This document shows positions 8,764 through 17,822 of a DNA stretch of 64,000 bases, piece by piece. Each line of letters starts with the position of its first letter. Positions within the stretch are counted from its first letter, which is position 1. The DNA is taken from assembly GCF_026183895.1 (NCBI RefSeq), contig NZ_JAPFQI010000016.1:35040-99039 (forward strand), read 5' to 3'. The translations under genes were made by a program, and so were the position numbers. The notes below the pieces were generated by a model. That model had not been told where the DNA came from. It was given only the letters and a program-made list of their open reading frames with translations, and did not search any database. This stretch comes from Sabulicella glaciei (lineage in GTDB: Bacteria; Pseudomonadota; Alphaproteobacteria; Acetobacterales; Acetobacteraceae).

Positions 8764-10392
8764 ATGCACGACGCGCCACGGGCCTTTGACTCCGTTCATC
8801 TTGAGCTGATCTGGACCCGCCTCGTCTCCATCGTGGATGAGGCGGCGGCGGCGCTGGTGCGCACCTCCTTCTCCACGATCGTGCGGGAGAGCCATGACTT
8901 CGCCTGCGTGCTGACCGACGCGCGCGGCCATTCCCTGGTGCAGGCGACGGATGGCGTTCCTTCCTTCCTCTGCACGGTCCCGCGCACCATCGGTCATTTC
9001 CTGCGTGAGTTCCCACCGGAGACGCTAGAGGAGGGTGACGTCCTCATCACCAATGACATCTGGCTGGGCACCGGACACCTGCCGGACATCACGGTGGCCA
9101 AGCCCATCTTCCTCGACGGGCGGCTGGCGGGGTTCGCCGGCTCCGTCGCGCATGCGCCGGACATCGGCGGCCGCATCCGCACTGCGGAGTCGCGCGAGGT
9201 CTTCGAGGAGGGGCTGCAGATCCCGGTGATGAAGGTCGTACGCAGGGGGGTGATGGACGACACCTTCCTGCGGTTTTTCCGCAAGAACACCCGCATGCCC
9301 GACCAGACTCTGGGCGACCTGCAGGCGCAGTTCACGGCGCTGGACCTGATGGAGCGCCGGCTGCGCGGGGTGCTGGCCGAGCACAGGCTCGCCTCCCTGG
9401 AGGAGCTTGCGGACGAGATCCACGGCCGCTCGGAGCGTGCCACCCGCGCGGCCATCCGTGCCGTGCCCGATGGGACCTACCACGCCGAAGTGCTGACCGA
9501 CGGGCTGGAGCGGCCGATTCGGCTGAAGCTCGCCCTGCGCAAGCAGGGTGACTCCATCCATGCCGACTATGCGGGCACGGACTCCCAGGTCCCGCGCGGC
9601 ATCAATGTCTGCCTCGCCTACACCCTGGCCTACACCGCGTTTGCGGTGAAGGCGGCGTTGTGCCCCGAGGTTCCGAACAACGAGGGCGCTTTCCGCCCCA
9701 TCACCGTCTCGGCTCCGCAGGGCTGCATCCTCAACTCCACCCCTCCCGCGGCGGGAGCGAACCGCGCCCTGACGGGGCACTTCATCCCGCCGATGATCCT
9801 CCAGGCGCTCGCCTCCGCACTCCCAGACCGGGTCATTGCGGGAACTGGCTCTCCCCTCTGGAGCCTGAACTTCGCGGGCACGCGGCCGGACGGCACACCG
9901 ATCGCGAACCAGTTCTTCATGAACGGCGGCTACGGGGCCAGCGCGGGGCGTGACGGGCCGAACGTGCTTTCCTGGCCCTCCAACGTCTCCGCGGCCCCCG
10001 TCGAGATGATCGAGCAGGGCTATCCCTTCCGCATCCGTCACCGCCGGCTGCGCAGGGGCACGGGCGGCGAGGGGCGCCACCGGGGCGGCACCGGGCAGGA
10101 GTGGGCGTTCGAAAGCCGCTCCACGACACCGGTCGCCGTCACCTTCATGGCGGAGCGGACGAAGTCCGAGGCCGCCGCGCCCGGCCTCGCGGGCGGGCGG
10201 CCCGGCACTCCGGGCGCGGTGCTGATCGACGGCGTCCCAGTAGACCCGAAGCGGCAGCATATCCTGCAGCCCGGCAGCGTCGTGGAACTCCGCACGCCCG
10301 GTGGCGGCGGCCATGGAGACCCTGGAGAGCGCGCACAGGAGCGGATCACGCGCGACCGCGAGGACGGCCTGCTCGGGGAGGCACAGGCATGA
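8764..10392 (+). CDS. Hydantoinase B/oxoprolinase subunit (HyuB-like), copy 2
   Basis: A 542-residue subunit closely related to the copy at 6082, with the same landmarks: VDEAAAALVRTSFST near residue 20, TNDIWLGTGHLPDITV near 97, and GGGGHGDP near the C-terminus. The stop overlaps the start of the following HyuA as ATGA (10389-10392), so the two are translationally coupled. The B-then-A order is reversed relative to the first module (A then B). Its role is as catalytic partner in ATP-dependent amide opening or ketone carboxylation. Confidence 0.88.
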   Translation: MHDAPRAFDSVHLELIWTRLVSIVDEAAAALVRTSFSTIVRESHDFACVLTDARGHSLVQATDGVPSFLCTVPRTIGHFLREFPPETLEEGDVLITNDIWLGTGHLPDITVAKPIFLDGRLAGFAGSVAHAPDIGGRIRTAESREVFEEGLQIPVMKVVRRGVMDDTFLRFFRKNTRMPDQTLGDLQAQFTALDLMERRLRGVLAEHRLASLEELADEIHGRSERATRAAIRAVPDGTYHAEVLTDGLERPIRLKLALRKQGDSIHADYAGTDSQVPRGINVCLAYTLAYTAFAVKAALCPEVPNNEGAFRPITVSAPQGCILNSTPPAAGANRALTGHFIPPMILQALASALPDRVIAGTGSPLWSLNFAGTRPDGTPIANQFFMNGGYGASAGRDGPNVLSWPSNVSAAPVEMIEQGYPFRIRHRRLRRGTGGEGRHRGGTGQEWAFESRSTTPVAVTFMAERTKSEAAAPGLAGGRPGTPGAVLIDGVPVDPKRQHILQPGSVVELRTPGGGGHGDPGERAQERITRDREDGLLGEAQA

Positions 10393-12509
10393 GCGCGGAC
10401 CGCCACGCGCTGGCGATCGACATCGGCGGCACCTTCACGGACATCGTTCTGTACGATTCCCGCACCGGGCGCTTCGCCGCGCACAAGGAGCTGACGACGC
10501 CCGCAGATCCCGCATGGGGTGTCATCACCGGCATCAGGCGGCTCCTGTCGCGTGAGAGCGTGGAAGCCGCGGCCGTCGGCCGGGTGGTGCACGCCACCAC
10601 GCTGTTCACCAACGCGCTGATCGAGAGGCGCGGTGCGCGCACCGGGTTGATCACCACCGAGGGCTTCCGGGACACGCTGGAGATCGGCCACGAGCGGAAA
10701 TACGAACTCTACGACCTGCATCTGCCGCTGCCCCAGCCGCTGGTCCGCCGCGCCCGCCGGCTGGAGGCGCGCGAGCGCCTGGCACCCGATGGCTCCGTGG
10801 AGGTCGCTCTCGAGCCGGACAGCGTGCTCCAGGCCGCCGACGCGCTGGTGTCGCAAGGCGTGGAGTCGGCCGCCATCTGCTTCCTCCATGCCTACGCCAA
10901 CCCCTCGCACGAGCAGGAGGCGGCGAGCCTGATCGCCGCACGGCACCCTCAGCTGATGCTGTCGCTTTCGTCGGAGGTGGCGCCACAGATCCGCGAGTTC
11001 GAGCGTTCCTCCACCACCGTCGCCAACGCCTATATCAAGCCGCTGGCCGAGCGCTATCTGAACCGCCTCTCCGAGGACCTGACGGCTCTGCGGATCAAGA
11101 GCCCGCTCTTCATGATGCTGAGCAACGGCGGACTGACACACGTGGACGAGGCGAAGCGCGTGCCGGTGCAGCTCCTGGAGAGCGGCCCGGCGGCCGGGGC
11201 GCTGTCAGCCGCGTTCTTCGGGGCGCGCTCCGGCGAGAGAGACCTCCTGGCCTTCGACCTGGGCGGCACCACCGCCAAGCTGGCGCTTGTGCAGGACGGC
11301 GAACCGCATGTGGTCCACCGCTTCGAGGCAGGGCGTGAGCGCCGCTTCACCACAGGGAGCGGCCTGCCACTGACCATCTCCACAGTGGAGCTGATCGAGA
11401 TCGGTGCCGGTGGAGGTTCCATCGCCGCGCATGATGCGCTGGGACTGCTGAAGGTCGGCCCACGTTCCGCGGGCTCCATGCCCGGCCCGGCCTGCTACGG
11501 CCGTGGCGGTGCCCACCCGACCGTGACGGACGCCAACCTCCTGCTGGGCTATCTGGACCCGGAGACTTTTGCCGGTGGCACCATGCGGCTGGACACCGGC
11601 GCGGCGGAAGCCACGGTGGGCGCCCTGGCAGGTGAGGCCGGACTCAGCGCGGCACGCGCCGCGGAGGGCATCCACGCCGTCGTGAACGAGACCATGTCTG
11701 CGGCGGCCCGGGTCCACGTGGCCGAGCAGGGGCATGACGCTCGTGACTTCGCGCTGCTCGTGACAGGGGGCGGGGGGCCACTGCATGGCTGCGAGCTGGC
11801 ACGCCGGCTGGGCATCTCCCGGGTCATCTGCCCACCTGGGGCGGGCGTCGCCTCGGCGCTCGGGCTGCTGCTGGCCCCGGCGCGGGTGGACCGCGTCGCC
11901 ACCATCTCGCGGCCCCTTGCCGGGATGGACTGGGCGGCGCTGGAAGCCAGCTTCTCGGCGATGGAGCAGGACGCGCGCACGGTGATCGCGGCCACGCTGG
12001 GCGCCACGGCGGCGCTGAGCATCCGTCGCGGTGCCGACCTTCGCTTCGCTGGCCAGGGCTACGAGGTCGTGACGGATCTGCCCGCCGGCCCGTACGGCCC
12101 AGATTCCGAGGACATGATCCGGGCTGCCTTCGAGAGGGCCTATGAGCTGGTATTCTCGCGGCGGCCCGGTGTGGCGACGATCGAGATGATCAACATCCGC
12201 GTCTCCGTCACCGGCAGCGCCGCGGAGGGCGCGCTCGACCCGGAAGTCCCCGAGACCTCCCTCGGGGAGCCGCGGACCGGCGCCCGTAACGCGCGTTTCG
12301 GAAGCGAGGAGATGGACACGCCGGTGCTGGACCGCTCCCGGCTGCCCGCCGGCGTGGAGGTTCCGGGCCCGGCCGTCATCGAGGAGGCCATGTCGACACT
12401 TCTTGTGCCTCCCGGTGCCCGCGCAGTGGTCGAGGCCTCCGGCAACATTGTCATCCACCTGCCTCTGGCCGTCACGCGGCAGGGCCAGCACCAGCATGAG
12501 GTCGTGTGA
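10389..12509 (+). CDS. Hydantoinase/oxoprolinase family subunit A (HyuA-like), copy 2
   Basis: A 706-residue HyuA-type ATPase subunit with AIDIGGTFTDIV near residues 8-19, FDLGGTTAKLAL near 290 and GAGGGSIA near 340. The true start is the ATG at 10389 in the ATGA overlap with HyuB; the frame is open further upstream but that part only shadows HyuB. The stop overlaps the next start as TGATG (12507-12511), linking it to the CoA-transferase. It is paralogous to the 3998 gene. Coupling to CoA-ester enzymes favours a carboxylase or ring-opening step that yields an acid later activated as a CoA thioester; this is inference. Confidence 0.88.
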   Translation: MSADRHALAIDIGGTFTDIVLYDSRTGRFAAHKELTTPADPAWGVITGIRRLLSRESVEAAAVGRVVHATTLFTNALIERRGARTGLITTEGFRDTLEIGHERKYELYDLHLPLPQPLVRRARRLEARERLAPDGSVEVALEPDSVLQAADALVSQGVESAAICFLHAYANPSHEQEAASLIAARHPQLMLSLSSEVAPQIREFERSSTTVANAYIKPLAERYLNRLSEDLTALRIKSPLFMMLSNGGLTHVDEAKRVPVQLLESGPAAGALSAAFFGARSGERDLLAFDLGGTTAKLALVQDGEPHVVHRFEAGRERRFTTGSGLPLTISTVELIEIGAGGGSIAAHDALGLLKVGPRSAGSMPGPACYGRGGAHPTVTDANLLLGYLDPETFAGGTMRLDTGAAEATVGALAGEAGLSAARAAEGIHAVVNETMSAAARVHVAEQGHDARDFALLVTGGGGPLHGCELARRLGISRVICPPGAGVASALGLLLAPARVDRVATISRPLAGMDWAALEASFSAMEQDARTVIAATLGATAALSIRRGADLRFAGQGYEVVTDLPAGPYGPDSEDMIRAAFERAYELVFSRRPGVATIEMINIRVSVTGSAAEGALDPEVPETSLGEPRTGARNARFGSEEMDTPVLDRSRLPAGVEVPGPAVIEEAMSTLLVPPGARAVVEASGNIVIHLPLAVTRQGQHQHEVV

Positions 12510-13684
12510 TGAGCCTTCCTTTGTCCCATATCCGTGTGCTCGACCTCACGCGGGTGCGCTCCGGACCGACATGTGTGCGCCAGCTGGCCGACTGGGGCGC
12601 CAACGTCATCAAAATCGAGGCGCCGGACGAGGTGGACACAGGCAAGGGGATGGGCGGCGAGCGCCACGGGCCGGACTTCCAGCACGTCCATCGCAACAAG
12701 CGCGGCATCACGCTGAACCTCAAGCAGGCAGCGGGACGCGCCGCCTTCCTGCGCATGGTCCGCCAGGCGGATGTGGTGGTCGAGAATTACCGCCCAGACG
12801 TCAAGGACCGGCTGGGCATTGGCTACGCGGCCCTGGCGGCCGAGAACCCGCGCATCATCCTGGGGTCGATCAGCGGCTTCGGTCAGGACGGCCCATACGC
12901 GCGGCGACCCGGCTTCGACCAGATCGCCCAGGGCATGGGCGGGCTGATGAGCGTGACCGGCCTGCCTGGCCAGGGGCCGGTGCGCGCCGGCATCCCGGTG
13001 GCCGACCTCTCCACCGGCCTCTACTGCGCCATCGGCATCCTGGCCGCGCTGGTGGAGCGCGACCGGACGGGGAGGGGCCGCTGGGTCCACACCAGCCTGC
13101 TGGAGTCCATGGTGGCGATGATGGACTTCCAGGCCACGCGCTGGACCATGGCCGGCGAGGTCCCCCAGCAGGCGGGCAACGACCACCCGACAACGGTGCC
13201 CACCGGCCTGTTCCACACCGCCGATGGCGTCATCAACCTTGCCGCAGGGGGGGATGAGATGTGGCGCCGCATCGTCGAGACCCTTGGCCTTGAGGAGGAG
13301 GCGAGGGCGCCTGAATTGGCGACGGAGGCGGCACGGAGCGCCAACCGCGCCAAGGTCAACGCCGCGCTCCAGGCAAGGCTGTTGGGCGACACCGCGGCGA
13401 ACTGGATCGAGCGGCTGAACCAGGCGGGCGTCCCGACTGGCCCGGTCAACGATATGTCCGAGGTCTTCGCCGACCCGCAGGTCAGGCACCTGGCGCTCGG
13501 GCTTCCCATCTCGCATCCGAGGCTTGGCGACATCACCGTGGTGCGAAACCCCGTCCAGATGCCTGGCGTCGAGCCACCGCGCCGCCCCACTCCCGAGCGT
13601 GGTGAGCATACGGACGAGGTCCTGGCCGAGTTCGGCTTCAGCCCGGGCGAGATCGTGGCGCTGCGTCAGGAGAAGGCATTGTGA
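12509..13684 (+). CDS. CaiB/BaiF-family (class III) CoA-transferase
   Basis: A 391-residue CoA-transferase that moves CoA between carboxylic acids through an aspartyl anhydride. The N-terminal VLDLTRVRSGPTCVRQLADW fold, HRNKRGITLNLK and VVENYRPDVKDRLGI are family signatures. The expected catalytic aspartate is in PVADLSTGLY at about residue 165. The start is the ATG at 12509, overlapping the upstream stop by one base. It is translationally coupled to both neighbours (HyuA before, enoyl-CoA hydratase after). It probably activates the acid made or released by the HyuAB enzymes. Confidence 0.9.
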   Translation: MSLPLSHIRVLDLTRVRSGPTCVRQLADWGANVIKIEAPDEVDTGKGMGGERHGPDFQHVHRNKRGITLNLKQAAGRAAFLRMVRQADVVVENYRPDVKDRLGIGYAALAAENPRIILGSISGFGQDGPYARRPGFDQIAQGMGGLMSVTGLPGQGPVRAGIPVADLSTGLYCAIGILAALVERDRTGRGRWVHTSLLESMVAMMDFQATRWTMAGEVPQQAGNDHPTTVPTGLFHTADGVINLAAGGDEMWRRIVETLGLEEEARAPELATEAARSANRAKVNAALQARLLGDTAANWIERLNQAGVPTGPVNDMSEVFADPQVRHLALGLPISHPRLGDITVVRNPVQMPGVEPPRRPTPERGEHTDEVLAEFGFSPGEIVALRQEKAL

Positions 13685-14469
13685 CCGCCCTGCTGAGGCT
13701 GGAAGTGGCCGATGGCGTCGCGCGCCTGGTCTTCGACAACCCGCGCCGGCTGAACGCCATCAACGCCGAGATGTGGCAGGCCCTTCCTGGCCTGCTGGGA
13801 CGCGTCGCCGAGGATCCTGCGATCCGCGTCCTGATTCTGTCCGGTGAGGGCGACCGCGCCTTCTGCACCGGCAACGACGTGAGCGAGTTCGAGACCATCC
13901 GCGCCACGCCGGAGGCCGCCGCGCGCTACAACGCGTGGCAGCATGAGGTGGGCGAGCGTCTGCGCGGACTGGAGAAGCCCGTGATCGCCGCCGTGCACGG
14001 GCATTGCCTCGGGGCCGGTCTGGAGATGGCGCTGATGTCCGACATCCGCATCTGCTCGGCGCAGGCCAGCATGGGCGTCCCGGCCGTGAAGCTGGGCCTG
14101 CCCTACCGGCTGGAGGACATCGAGACGGTGGCCGCCGTGACCGGCCCCGCCCGTGCGCGGGAGATGGTGCTGCTCGGCCGGTCCTATTCGGGTGACGCGC
14201 TGCTGGCAATGGGGCTGGCCAACCGGGTTCTGCCGGACCGCGCCTCGGCGATGTCGGCGGCGGAGGCGCTGGCCCGCGAGATGGCGGGGCTCGCGCCCCT
14301 CTCGCTCGCGGCGGCGAAGATCGGCTTCCAGGAGCTGATGCGGCGCGACGGCCCCTCCGACCGTGCGCGCGCCCAGGCCGCCGCCGACCGCTGCTACGCC
14401 AGCGAGGACTACGCCGAGGGCCGCCGTGCACGAGCCGAGAGACGCCCGCCGCGCTTCCTGGGGCGCTGA
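13681..14469 (+). CDS. Enoyl-CoA hydratase/isomerase (crotonase) family protein
   Basis: A 262-residue crotonase. The two oxyanion-hole segments are visible: FCTGNDVSEF near residue 60 and GHCLGAGLEMALMSDIRI near 105-122. The usual catalytic glutamate segment reads LGLPYRLEDIETV, so activity could be hydratase, isomerase or CoA hydrolase. The start is GTG at 13681 inside a GTGA overlap with the CoA-transferase, the last gene of this run. The 3' end of this gene has a degraded copy at 28228-28360. Confidence 0.87.
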   Translation: MTALLRLEVADGVARLVFDNPRRLNAINAEMWQALPGLLGRVAEDPAIRVLILSGEGDRAFCTGNDVSEFETIRATPEAAARYNAWQHEVGERLRGLEKPVIAAVHGHCLGAGLEMALMSDIRICSAQASMGVPAVKLGLPYRLEDIETVAAVTGPARAREMVLLGRSYSGDALLAMGLANRVLPDRASAMSAAEALAREMAGLAPLSLAAAKIGFQELMRRDGPSDRARAQAAADRCYASEDYAEGRRARAERRPPRFLGR

Positions 14470-14601
14470 CTGGCGCGGCATCCCGGCGCGCGCCGTCGCG
14501 CCGGCACTCATGCGACGGCATGCGCAATCGGCGCGGCGCCGTCTGTCGGCTCCATGCGGAAGGTCCGGCGGACGGGACGTCCAATGCGTCCTGTCCAGTC
14601 C

Positions 14602-15804
14602 TTAGACCAGGTCGCGGCAGAACTCCTGGATGCGGCCGCAGGCCTCGCGCAGGCTGTCCGTGTCGGTGGCGTATGAGACGCGGACATACGGGCTCATGCC
14701 ATAGGCAGCGCCCTGCACCACGGCGACCTGCTTCTCGGCGAGCAAGGCGGTGACGAAATCCGTGTCAGTCTCGATCCTGCGACCGCCCTTGGAGGTCTTG
14801 CCCAGGCAGCCCGCGACATTGGGGAACACGTAGAATGCGCCCTCGGGCTTGTGGCAGCTAATCCCGGGTGCCTTGTTGAGCATGTCCACCACGAGGTCAC
14901 GCCGGTCGCGGTAGACCGCAGCCCGTTCGGCGAGCAGATCCTGCGGTCCATCCAAAGCGGCGATCGTGGCCGCCTGGCCAACGGTCGAGACGCCGCTGGT
15001 GGACTGACCCTGCACATTGGCCATGGCCTTGATCAGCCGCTTGGGGCCGCCGCTGTAGCCAATGCGCCATCCGGTCATCGCATAGGCCTTCGAGGCGCCG
15101 TTCACGGTCAAGACGCGATCGCGCAGTCGCGGCTCCACCGCAGCAATGGTGGCGAACTCGAAGCCGTCATAGAGCAGGTGCTCATACATGTCGTCCGTCA
15201 TGACCCAGACATGCGGGTGTTTCAGCATCACCTCGGCGATAGCCTGCATCTCCTTGCGAGAGCACGCGGCGCCGGTCGGGTTGTTCGGGAAGTTGAGGAT
15301 CAGCCACTTGGTGCGCGCGGTGATCGCGGCGTCGAGTTCCTCAGGGGGCACCTTGAAGCCGTTGTTCTGCGGACAGGAGACGCTGACCGGCACGCCGCCT
15401 GCGAACTTCGCCATGTCGGCATAGCTGATCCAGGAGGGGCGCGGGATTACGACCTCGTCGCCTGGGTTCACCGTGGCCATCAGCGCGTCGAAGATGATCT
15501 GCTTGCCGCCGTTGGCGACGAGGATCTCATCTGGGGCGTAGTCGAGCCCGTTGTCTCGCTTGAACTTCCGCGCGATGGACGCCTTCAGCGCTGCAGTGCC
15601 CTCGGTGGGGGGGTACTTGGTGTCGCCGGCGCGCGCAGCAGCGTGGGCGGCCTCCACCACATGCTCGGGCGTCTGGAAATCGGGCTCGCCCTGGGAGAGG
15701 CTGATCACCGCTATGCCACGCGCGCGCATGTCGCGCGCCAGTGCGGTCATCGCGGCGCTGGCCGAGACTTCGACATTGGCGAGGCGGTCGGCGATTCCGG
15801 GCAT
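14602..15804 (-). CDS. Aspartate aminotransferase-like class I PLP aminotransferase
   Basis: A 400-residue aminotransferase of the class I, Ib subgroup that moves an amino group between an amino acid such as aspartate and 2-oxoglutarate. The PLP lysine lies in NGASKAYAMTGWR near residue 238; NFPNNPTGA and the C-terminal YVRVSYATD arginine are also present. The ATG at 15804 begins the canonical MPGIADRL and has GGAG about 9 bases upstream; longer in-frame extensions to 16323 are discarded because they run under the IclR gene. It is divergent from IclR and convergent with the crotonase. Its C-terminal coding end is repeated in degraded form near 28510-28550. Confidence 0.9.
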   Translation of the reverse strand: MPGIADRLANVEVSASAAMTALARDMRARGIAVISLSQGEPDFQTPEHVVEAAHAAARAGDTKYPPTEGTAALKASIARKFKRDNGLDYAPDEILVANGGKQIIFDALMATVNPGDEVVIPRPSWISYADMAKFAGGVPVSVSCPQNNGFKVPPEELDAAITARTKWLILNFPNNPTGAACSRKEMQAIAEVMLKHPHVWVMTDDMYEHLLYDGFEFATIAAVEPRLRDRVLTVNGASKAYAMTGWRIGYSGGPKRLIKAMANVQGQSTSGVSTVGQAATIAALDGPQDLLAERAAVYRDRRDLVVDMLNKAPGISCHKPEGAFYVFPNVAGCLGKTSKGGRRIETDTDFVTALLAEKQVAVVQGAAYGMSPYVRVSYATDTDSLREACGRIQEFCRDLV

Positions 15805-15854
15805 CCAGGGCACTCCAGGCGAGGGCACAGCGCGTGCCGTCTGTCGGTATAGAG

Positions 15855-15869
15855 TTTCATTGAGCGAAA
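15855..15869. promoter_or_regulatory. Possible IclR-type operator (TTTC-N7-GAAA)
   Basis: In the 159-base divergent gap between the aminotransferase and the IclR gene there is an inverted repeat, TTTC-N7-GAAA, with an overlapping TCATT-N6-AATGA. IclR-family regulators often bind short palindromes of this kind in divergent promoters. The arms are short and the match could be chance. Confidence 0.3.
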
Positions 15870-15963
15870 TGAGGCCGTCAAGTCTCTTCTCGTGACGCGG
15901 CCTGCGTGATACCGGCCTGGGTATGATGTCCGATCCTCGCAACGCCCCGGGACTGTTCGCCGA

Positions 15964-16716
15964 ATGAGCGGCGGGGTCATTGCCGTGGACCGCGCCATCG
16001 ACATCCTCAATGCATTCCGGTGGGGCGATGAGGGTCTCTCGCTCACCGAGCTGGCCAACCGCACCGGCCTGCACAAGACCACAATCCTTCGCCTTGCCGT
16101 CTCGCTGCAAAGCTCCGGGATGTTGACGAGAACCGCGACCGGAGAGTTCCGGCTGGGGACGAACATCCTCAAGCTCTCGGCCATCCTCCGTGCCTCGCAG
16201 CGGCTTGACAGGGAGGTGCAGCCATTCCTCGAGCGACTGGCCGAGGAATGCCGGGAGAGCGCGTCTCTGTTCATCCGGGATGGGGATGCGCGGATCTGCC
16301 TTGTGCGCGTGGAGGCTGAACAAAGCGTCCGGGACAGCACGCGTCGCCTTGTCCCGATGGCGCTCGATGACACTTCCGCCGGACTGGTGCTGCGCGGGTT
16401 GAGGGGAAGGGGGGCAGCGCCGTCAGGCGGGCCTTTCAGTCCCGTCTTCACCTCGGGCGTCACCGACCCGGAGACGGCCTCGCTCAGCGCCCCTGTCTAT
16501 GATGCCGAAGGGGACGTGGTCGGCGCGATGACCGTGTCCGGGCCGGCGTTCCGGCTCACCAGCGAAGTGGCGGAACAGCACGGGCCAAAGCTTTCTGCCC
16601 AGGCGGAAGCCTTTTCCGCCACCCTGGGCTATCGCCCGGACGTCTCGCCGGCACGAGGCGCGGTGCCGGTCAGGGATGTCAGCACGTCCCGTCGCCCCAG
16701 GGGCGGAACGCGCTGA
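15964..16716 (+). CDS. IclR-family transcriptional regulator
   Basis: A 250-residue regulator. The N-terminal winged helix (VDRAIDILNAF, then LSLTELANRTGLHKTTILRL at about residues 29-48) is followed by the IclR effector domain (LERLAEECRESASLFIRDGD; DAEGDVVGAMTVSGP). The last 25 residues are Pro/Arg-rich and probably unstructured. It is divergent from the aminotransferase with a possible operator between them, and convergent with the Bug gene 10 bases downstream. Its likely target is the aminotransferase and/or itself. Confidence 0.87.
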   Translation: MSGGVIAVDRAIDILNAFRWGDEGLSLTELANRTGLHKTTILRLAVSLQSSGMLTRTATGEFRLGTNILKLSAILRASQRLDREVQPFLERLAEECRESASLFIRDGDARICLVRVEAEQSVRDSTRRLVPMALDDTSAGLVLRGLRGRGAAPSGGPFSPVFTSGVTDPETASLSAPVYDAEGDVVGAMTVSGPAFRLTSEVAEQHGPKLSAQAEAFSATLGYRPDVSPARGAVPVRDVSTSRRPRGGTR

Positions 16717-16726
16717 CGCGGACGCT

Positions 16727-17704
16727 TCAGTTATTGGTGCCTTGGCGCACGATCTCCGTGATCACCGGGCGCATCGCATTCTCCTCGCGCGTCCAGTAGC
16801 TGTCGAACTCTGCCGGACCCATGAAGCTGATGTCGAGGCCAATGCGCTGGAGCTGTTCCCGGTGCGACGGGCTCGTGATCGCGCGCTCCAGAGCCTCGGC
16901 CAGGCGCCGCACGACCGGCTCGGGCGTCCCCGCCGGGGCCACAAAGCCCCGCGCGGACCCGGCGGAGAGCGGCACGCCCAACGAGGCGAGTGTTGGCACC
17001 CCAGGAAGGGAGTCGTTCGGCCGGTCGGACAGGACGGCAAGGACGCGCACGACGCCTGCCCTGCTCTGGATCACCGCCGTGCCGCCCGAGGCCATGGTAA
17101 CGTCGATTTGGCGCCCGGCCAGGGCGGTGATCACCGGCGCGGTGCCCGGGAAATGCACTTGGTTGAACTCGATGCCGAGCGCCTTCTGAAGCTGCAGCGA
17201 GGAGATGTGCTCCCAGCCAAGCATCCCCGGGTCGGCCATGGAAATCGCGCCGGGCCGCGCACGTGCCGCGGCGACGAGGTCGGCAAAGCTCTGGATCGGG
17301 CTGGCCGCCGGGACGAGGATGGCGCCCGGATCAATCACATGCATCGCCAACGGCGCGAAACTGTCGCGGTTGAAGGGCGTCCGCCGTGACGGGTCGAGAT
17401 ACAGGGTGAAAGTGGAGGGCCAGAGCCCATAGGCTATGGTGTGTCCATCGGGCCGCGCGCGGGTGAGTTCCGTCATGCCGATCTGAGATCCGGCGCCCGC
17501 GCGGTTCACGATGACGACGGGAGCGCCAAGCGCGCGCTCGAGTTCCGGGGCCAGCATGCGGGCCGTGATGTCGCTGCCCCCGCCCGGAGGATAGGGCACG
17601 ATGACCGTGATGGGCCGGCCGGGCTCTGGGAAAGGCGCCTGCGCAGCAGCGGGCATCCCGCCACACATCGCCAGGAGCGCCGCAGCGCAGAAGAATCGCC
17701 TCAT
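16727..17704 (-). CDS. Bug/TctC-family periplasmic solute receptor
   Basis: A 325-residue receptor with a clear signal peptide (RRFFCAAALLAMCGGMPAAA, residues 2-21). The mature part has PITVIVPYPPGGGSD and a second ligand loop at HFPGTAPVITA. The start is the ATG at 17704, 7 bases after GAGGAG, rather than the ATG at 17722. It lies 118 bases downstream of pxpA on the same strand and may be the last gene of that carboxylase operon, supplying substrate. Confidence 0.9.
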   Translation of the reverse strand: MRRFFCAAALLAMCGGMPAAAQAPFPEPGRPITVIVPYPPGGGSDITARMLAPELERALGAPVVIVNRAGAGSQIGMTELTRARPDGHTIAYGLWPSTFTLYLDPSRRTPFNRDSFAPLAMHVIDPGAILVPAASPIQSFADLVAAARARPGAISMADPGMLGWEHISSLQLQKALGIEFNQVHFPGTAPVITALAGRQIDVTMASGGTAVIQSRAGVVRVLAVLSDRPNDSLPGVPTLASLGVPLSAGSARGFVAPAGTPEPVVRRLAEALERAITSPSHREQLQRIGLDISFMGPAEFDSYWTREENAMRPVITEIVRQGTNN

Positions 17705-17822
17705 AAACCATCTCCTCAACATGCGCGAGCGGCGCTGGGGCCGCCCTGACCTTTTGCCCGTGTGGCGCGGCGTCTTTGGCCGTCATTCTCGCCTCGCCTG
17801 TGTGCCAGGGCGTCAGCTTAGC

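Noticed and set aside
10101..10388. N-terminal extension of HyuA copy 2 (frame open from 10101)
   Set aside because: It lies wholly inside HyuB in another frame; the ATGA overlap at 10389 gives a family-like N-terminus.
12140..13609. 489-residue minus-strand frame opposite the CoA-transferase and the end of HyuA
   Set aside because: It spans the junction of two well-supported + strand genes and has no family resemblance.
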